From a virus, in IMG/VR virus record IMGVR_UViG_3300030085_004566, positions 1 through 46,151 of that record: a stretch of DNA of 46,151 nucleotides. The stretch is one strand, 5' to 3'. Made by a program: the position numbers and the translations under genes. Shown here in pieces: positions 44,101-46,151 of the stretch (its first letter is position 1; every line of letters begins with the position of its first letter). The notes beneath the pieces are model-generated. The model saw nothing but the letters and a program-made list of their open reading frames with translations, was not told the DNA's origin and made no database searches.

Positions 44101-46151
44101 GGTATTGATATTAAAACACCATCTTTTGTACTCGATACAGATAGGTTGGATATAGATTCGGACAATAGTAGAATCGATGTATATGATGATAGTGGTGGAA
44201 ATGATGGAAGTGATTTAAGAGTTAGAATTGGTGAAGTTGATCCCACAACAGCAAATCATTATGGTATGGTTGTTTATGATGGAACGGGTAGTGGTTCGGC
44301 AGATGAGTTAGTACATTTTAGTGATGCTAAAAATCAAATAGCAAGTTGGTCATTGAGTCCAAATCAAATATCAAGTCAAAATCTTATATTAGATTCAAGT
44401 GGAACTATACAAACATCAGATTTTACAAGTGGTGTTAAGGGATGGAGAATAACATCAGCCAATAATGGTGAGGCAGAATTTGAAAAGATTACCGTTAGGG
44501 GGACATTAGCCACTACGGTATTTGAAAAGGAAAGTGTAAACGCTGTAGGTGGACAACTATATGTAGCCAACTCAACTATCTATACGGGTTCAGCCCAATT
44601 ATCTGCAACAGCCACAACCATGAGTGTTGCAAATGTTGGTGGATTTACTCAAGGAGAAATAATATCTGCTAAGAAAATTTCCGATACTGGTTTTCAAACT
44701 GAGTATATGTTTATTAATAGTGCATCAAGAGACAACCCATCAAGTGAGACAGATTTAAGTGGTAAGTTGTACATTGTTCGTGGATATAGTGGTTCATTAC
44801 CAGGAACACACGATACTGGTTCTCTTGGAGATGCAGCACAATCTTCACAAACTTATGAAAGTGGTCAAGTAATTGTATCAACTGGAAAAGTTGGAACTGG
44901 ATTTATTAGATTAAATGCAAATCCAAACGATACCACAACTCCATACATTGATATTGTCGAAAGAACTGGTTCTGCAATTTACGATATATCATTAAAGGCA
45001 AGACTTGGTGATTTAAGTGGATTATCAAGTGGTTTATTATATGGTGAAACAAATCCTGGATTTGGATTATTTACAGAAAATGTATTTTTAAGTGGTGGAA
45101 TAACTGCGACAACTGGTTCAATCACAGGTAAACTTCATATTAGAACTGATGCATTAAATCAGTTAATTATGGGAACTAATGTTCAAAGTACAAATGACGG
45201 AATTTATTTAAACGATAACAACTATTGGTATACTAATGATAAATTTAGAATTGGTGATACAAATTATTATTTACAATGGGATAGTTCTAATATAACCATT
45301 GTTCCACAGACATTTGAATTGAGTGCTGGTAGTGGTGATATTCAAATCTCATCAACTCAAAAATCTATGTCATTGGGTGATGGGGATATATTATTACATT
45401 CACCAAACTCATCTATTTCTACAATGAGACTTGGTTCTACAACGACCAAGGCAATTTTCATGACAGGTTCATCCACCGTAGGTGCTATTAGAAGTGGTAA
45501 AACATCAGCAGCGGATACTACTGAGGGTTTTTGGTTGGCAAATAATAACGCTGATGCAGAATTTGTAGTTGGAGATGCAACAGATTTCATAAAATTTGAT
45601 GATAACGCTTTAAGTATAGAGACAAGAGCCTTTGAATTAGATGCAAATAGTGGAGATTTAGTATTATCCTCTACTCATAAATCTATGAGTTTAGGTGATA
45701 ATAGAATTAAACTTGTTGGTCAATCTTCACCTTATATACAAGTAGGTTTAACCAATTCCATTACTATCAAAACAGATGGAACAGACCAATTCATAACTAT
45801 GGGTAATAAGAGTAGTTTCTCTGATGAAGGTAGTGGAACTACAGGAATTCTTATCGGTATGGATAGTACAAATGCACAAGCAGAATTTGTAAAGAGTCCT
45901 ACTGATTACTTTATCTTTGATGCTGGTGTTGATATTAAAACATTAAAATTTGAATTAGATACAAGTAATTTAGAATTATCATCTACACATGCCTCAATGA
46001 GTCTTGGTGAGGGTAAGTTAGTATTACAAGGTTCATCCACACCATTCATAACATTAAACTCAGGTAGTGCTAATGATATAAAACTGAAAACAGATGGTAC
46101 TGATGCATTTATGACTATGGGTAGTAAGGATAGTTTTAGTGATGAAGGTAG
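38188..46151 (+). CDS. Giant repeat-containing tail fibre / adhesin, incomplete at 3' end
   Basis: The frame is open from the TTG at 38188 (GGAG 10 bases upstream) to the window end: at least 2654 codons with no stop. The first ~600 residues are a distinct head (AVSQRKSEYLGLKDIDVLVR), probably the virion-attachment part. From about residue 700 on it is Ser/Gly/Thr-rich beta structure: phrases such as SGSQVLFTGGKIA occur twice, and from about 42000 the phrase family SASMSLGEGKIK / SMSLG recurs about ten times at ~90-106-residue intervals. Such architecture is typical of long trimeric tail fibres. No S74 chaperone, adhesin tip or stop is visible, so the end is outside the window. Confidence 0.82.
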   Translation, partial: MAVSQRKSEYLGLKDIDVLVRDTSFESEYFNVVDCPSVLTQGKSSFLISGGERLKPGVDIKMELVNNQTQETIYLEPIKGHLEGSARRVAIEVYESVTPGAHTLYILGELNPDWYLQNIGEEIPSEWRNIYNVRWTKSISVNAAAVNTQPIFFYKQPSIKVSEVFKEFVQVPSSSAIPIYLTGSGVPREGLSNIVPSEVSSEDGFVESSYPELDFQNKAKEAIVEENKALTKLRGTGGALGAKGKLVQTMSPVPDDYLITVNGSLVDSLYVGNTFQINNPEVDDSKFRLETYHSVPTVYSSSIMRVLDNKTFVPKDLFYVNDNRTTPPTLVPAPFKETWPISSSYFNLGTQATSSINFFSFADITVGDLKTFSGDVHKFKIYAKSEGSLGDFELVYDSPLESTQILYDKNEATLLNNIGYFLDVARINKYWDIYEGKNGNGGSGTLAYDSNYKIDSMKISGSNYGVDESIRVEHTDLVDFVKGTLYSFKAKIYGIKSPKLKNDGTEEAQASFQVFTFGNAFDGDTSEGSHWGFEKLNMPDIPDGLTEYDFGTVEGNFIASHTGTGRIQFKIDSGIWYVSDISVKTATDTAFNPESARVTAPLPPFKDRPDRMRFLVEFYDVNNNIADSVVFSEPVTFQGSNINIAGTDNILSGSMFIGDALASGVEMAGVNSAYIRSMGYQGFRSGSGYGNNPGTGDYSGFMFFSGSVLPDSGDDYKGVGLELVGHSGSYFKFRTNPSELDIRTDSFFIGQESLQFISGSDGNIEISSSLFHLDPKNELLVIGADATINADLTVNNIRTPATIGGSPSTFANASASITSEGNVVFRSGSFAGWKIFGNKLSGSNATLDADGAALYMSTKGPNTDNSAAFDILRDEYYIDFTPADQGNDRNYYVKFGPNFAVDSTGTLIASGAVFEGKITSSAGLIGGAQIESTSLAYPPHWRISSSANVEDPASFISSSQFKVSAGGLVTGSAILLGDKGGGNYLQFIDDTLTVEGDITVNSIKTPATIAGVASTTANASSSIDSQGFAKFVSASIGGFEVSSTQINSSNDNLTLKSSGEITGSQVLFTGGKIAGFDFNSSYISKAISGSAAYQDFTRVYMSSVNDNAKNITEGFTVYRKDEDINDGDVKVVRVGGLSDTTNLHANNDYGLQVLQKDSNNNYSNIMYIGSNSQEISSFYINPIAIHSSDKSLVLSGSGQITGSQVLFTGGKIAAWEISGNNIASVGDGGIRLNGNGDNAEISINSHTFGNEGIQMGYNSGNPRFYAGDGSQNFIKYDTSNGVSVKTTRFELDATNIEISSLHASMSLGEGNILLDGAAGKILVGANSSKRIDIFGNNSKGYIATGKTSVSDTTEGFWFANNNANPEFHIGDATDFIKLQHGNLDIASQKLEVSASTIQLSTAHSSMSLGHTIANPRGKIIVEGVGTPTFRMGPDAHFISLTTGSGIYMDGDGNFRFGDADGGILFENGSFAITGSDVDLNITDLNISATGFKLSSPHASMSLGTSQEIYMKGGNNSPYIAIQPAVAIPDRNYGEMGILFGVQSGTTPLFSVVGTGGHIKFDGTGIDIDTQTFELDANDGDLQISSTQKSMSLNDQTVVLDGANAKIVVGSANKVTIQGGATDNFMTMGSKTSFTHFDQSTAGIIVGMDSSVPKMELVGSATNYLSFDGSNFDIKLSEGLELDATNIELSSTQASMSLGEGKIKMVGASTSFIQIGASDSITLKDDGTDRFMSIGKTSFSHFDQSTAGFIVGTDSGTTKFELAGSATNYLSFDGSNFDIKLSQGLELDASNIELSSTQASMSLGEGKIKLVGASTSFIQIGASNPITLKDDGSDSFLVMGSKTSFSHYDKSTVGLILGMDSAVPKFELAKDSKDYIRWDSTDGLDIKTRNMEVSASNIQISSTNASMSIGDPDSSGGAIVLHADGTDKMLKFGSKTTFDQDSTAGLIMGMDGTNPEFDYTVSSTQYIRMTPSGIDIKTPSFVLDTDRLDIDSDNSRIDVYDDSGGNDGSDLRVRIGEVDPTTANHYGMVVYDGTGSGSADELVHFSDAKNQIASWSLSPNQISSQNLILDSSGTIQTSDFTSGVKGWRITSANNGEAEFEKITVRGTLATTVFEKESVNAVGGQLYVANSTIYTGSAQLSATATTMSVANVGGFTQGEIISAKKISDTGFQTEYMFINSASRDNPSSETDLSGKLYIVRGYSGSLPGTHDTGSLGDAAQSSQTYESGQVIVSTGKVGTGFIRLNANPNDTTTPYIDIVERTGSAIYDISLKARLGDLSGLSSGLLYGETNPGFGLFTENVFLSGGITATTGSITGKLHIRTDALNQLIMGTNVQSTNDGIYLNDNNYWYTNDKFRIGDTNYYLQWDSSNITIVPQTFELSAGSGDIQISSTQKSMSLGDGDILLHSPNSSISTMRLGSTTTKAIFMTGSSTVGAIRSGKTSAADTTEGFWLANNNADAEFVVGDATDFIKFDDNALSIETRAFELDANSGDLVLSSTHKSMSLGDNRIKLVGQSSPYIQVGLTNSITIKTDGTDQFITMGNKSSFSDEGSGTTGILIGMDSTNAQAEFVKSPTDYFIFDAGVDIKTLKFELDTSNLELSSTHASMSLGEGKLVLQGSSTPFITLNSGSANDIKLKTDGTDAFMTMGSKDSFSDEG
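42000..46151 (+). repeat. Tandem ~105-codon modules in fibre gene
   Basis: ATG codons of the MSL phrase sit at 42100, 42403, 42685, 42955, 43270, 43585, 43903, 45367, 45685 and 45997. Spacings are 303, 282, 270, 315, 315, 318, then, after a non-repetitive stretch (about 44100-45300), 318 and 312. Copies starting at 43270 and 43585 are the most alike at the DNA level. The spacer block 44100-45300 encodes a different segment, so the array is interrupted. Confidence 0.85.

Noticed and set aside
42000-46151. CRISPR-like repeat array
   Set aside because: The repeats are in frame, about 300 bases long, and encode protein; no short identical repeats with unique spacers.
1-46151. Prophage or integrative element
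   Set aside because: No integrase, excisionase or att-like repeats, and the gene set is that of a lytic T4-type phage.
38188-46151. Short ORFs within the fibre gene on either strand (e.g. 40142-40351, 41803-42000, 44376-44570)
   Set aside because: They are other-frame shadows inside one uninterrupted plus-strand reading frame that runs through them.
1-46151. tRNA genes
   Set aside because: No cloverleaf-like segment was seen by eye, though a covariance search was not possible.

Overview
The window looks like part of the genome of a large, AT-rich, T4-related myovirus (a distant or 'far-T4' relative) infecting a Gram-negative, probably marine, bacterium. The T4-type assignment rests on several recognisable homologues: a gp55-like late sigma factor (1047-1781), a gp5-like central spike protein (5783-7000), a gp25 baseplate wedge protein (9398-9826), a gp6/J-type wedge protein (9837-11759), a giant protein with a P2-I/gp7-like segment (13891-20754), a TOPRIM primase (33640-34590) and a single-chain Mre11-Rad50 protein equivalent to gp47 plus gp46 (34777-37923). 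No integrase, tRNA, rRNA, IS element or CRISPR array was seen. Phage-encoded proteins with signal peptides, a lipobox and an outer-membrane barrel C-terminus indicate a diderm host. Signal peptides ending in -SQ, -SAQ and -NGQ resemble those of Bacteroidota/Marinimicrobia-type bacteria, but that is only a hint.

Layout. 1-1781: HD-domain protein, small membrane protein and late sigma factor, closed by a terminator. 2030-4910: an envelope cassette with two proteins carrying type IV prepilin-like signals, anchored or secreted small proteins, a secreted TonB C-terminal domain and two microproteins; it ends in a bidirectional terminator shared with a minus-strand membrane protein (4961-5182). 5391-20754: a tightly coupled baseplate/tail operon that contains a ferredoxin. 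20848-27872: two families of tandem structural paralogues separated by two PKD-domain proteins. 27934-32083: a second envelope cassette with an MscS-like protein, a putative outer-membrane barrel, a lipoprotein, a 43-residue peptide with 17 cysteines, an MshEN-type membrane protein, a thioredoxin-fold protein without active-site cysteines, and a three-helix membrane protein with a cyclic-nucleotide-binding fold. 32099-37923: HExxH protein, SGNH-like protein, PD-(D/E)xK nuclease, primase and the Mre11-Rad50 fusion. 37916-38092 (minus): ribbon-helix-helix regulator. 38188 to the end: one unfinished giant fibre/adhesin gene of at least 2654 codons built from roughly 90-106-residue repeats.

How it works together. 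The sigma factor probably reads late promoters. A recurring element close to TATATTTAT(A/T) precedes many transcription units, and occurs on the minus strand upstream of the divergent minus-strand gene, so it is the best late-promoter candidate. The baseplate, paralogue and fibre genes would build the tail and host-recognition apparatus. The recombination and primase genes serve replication. The two envelope cassettes are the most unusual part: they suggest remodelling of host surface, periplasm and possibly cyclic-nucleotide signalling. The roles proposed for them are inference; only folds and motifs are visible. All homology statements come from reading motifs by eye, with no database search.
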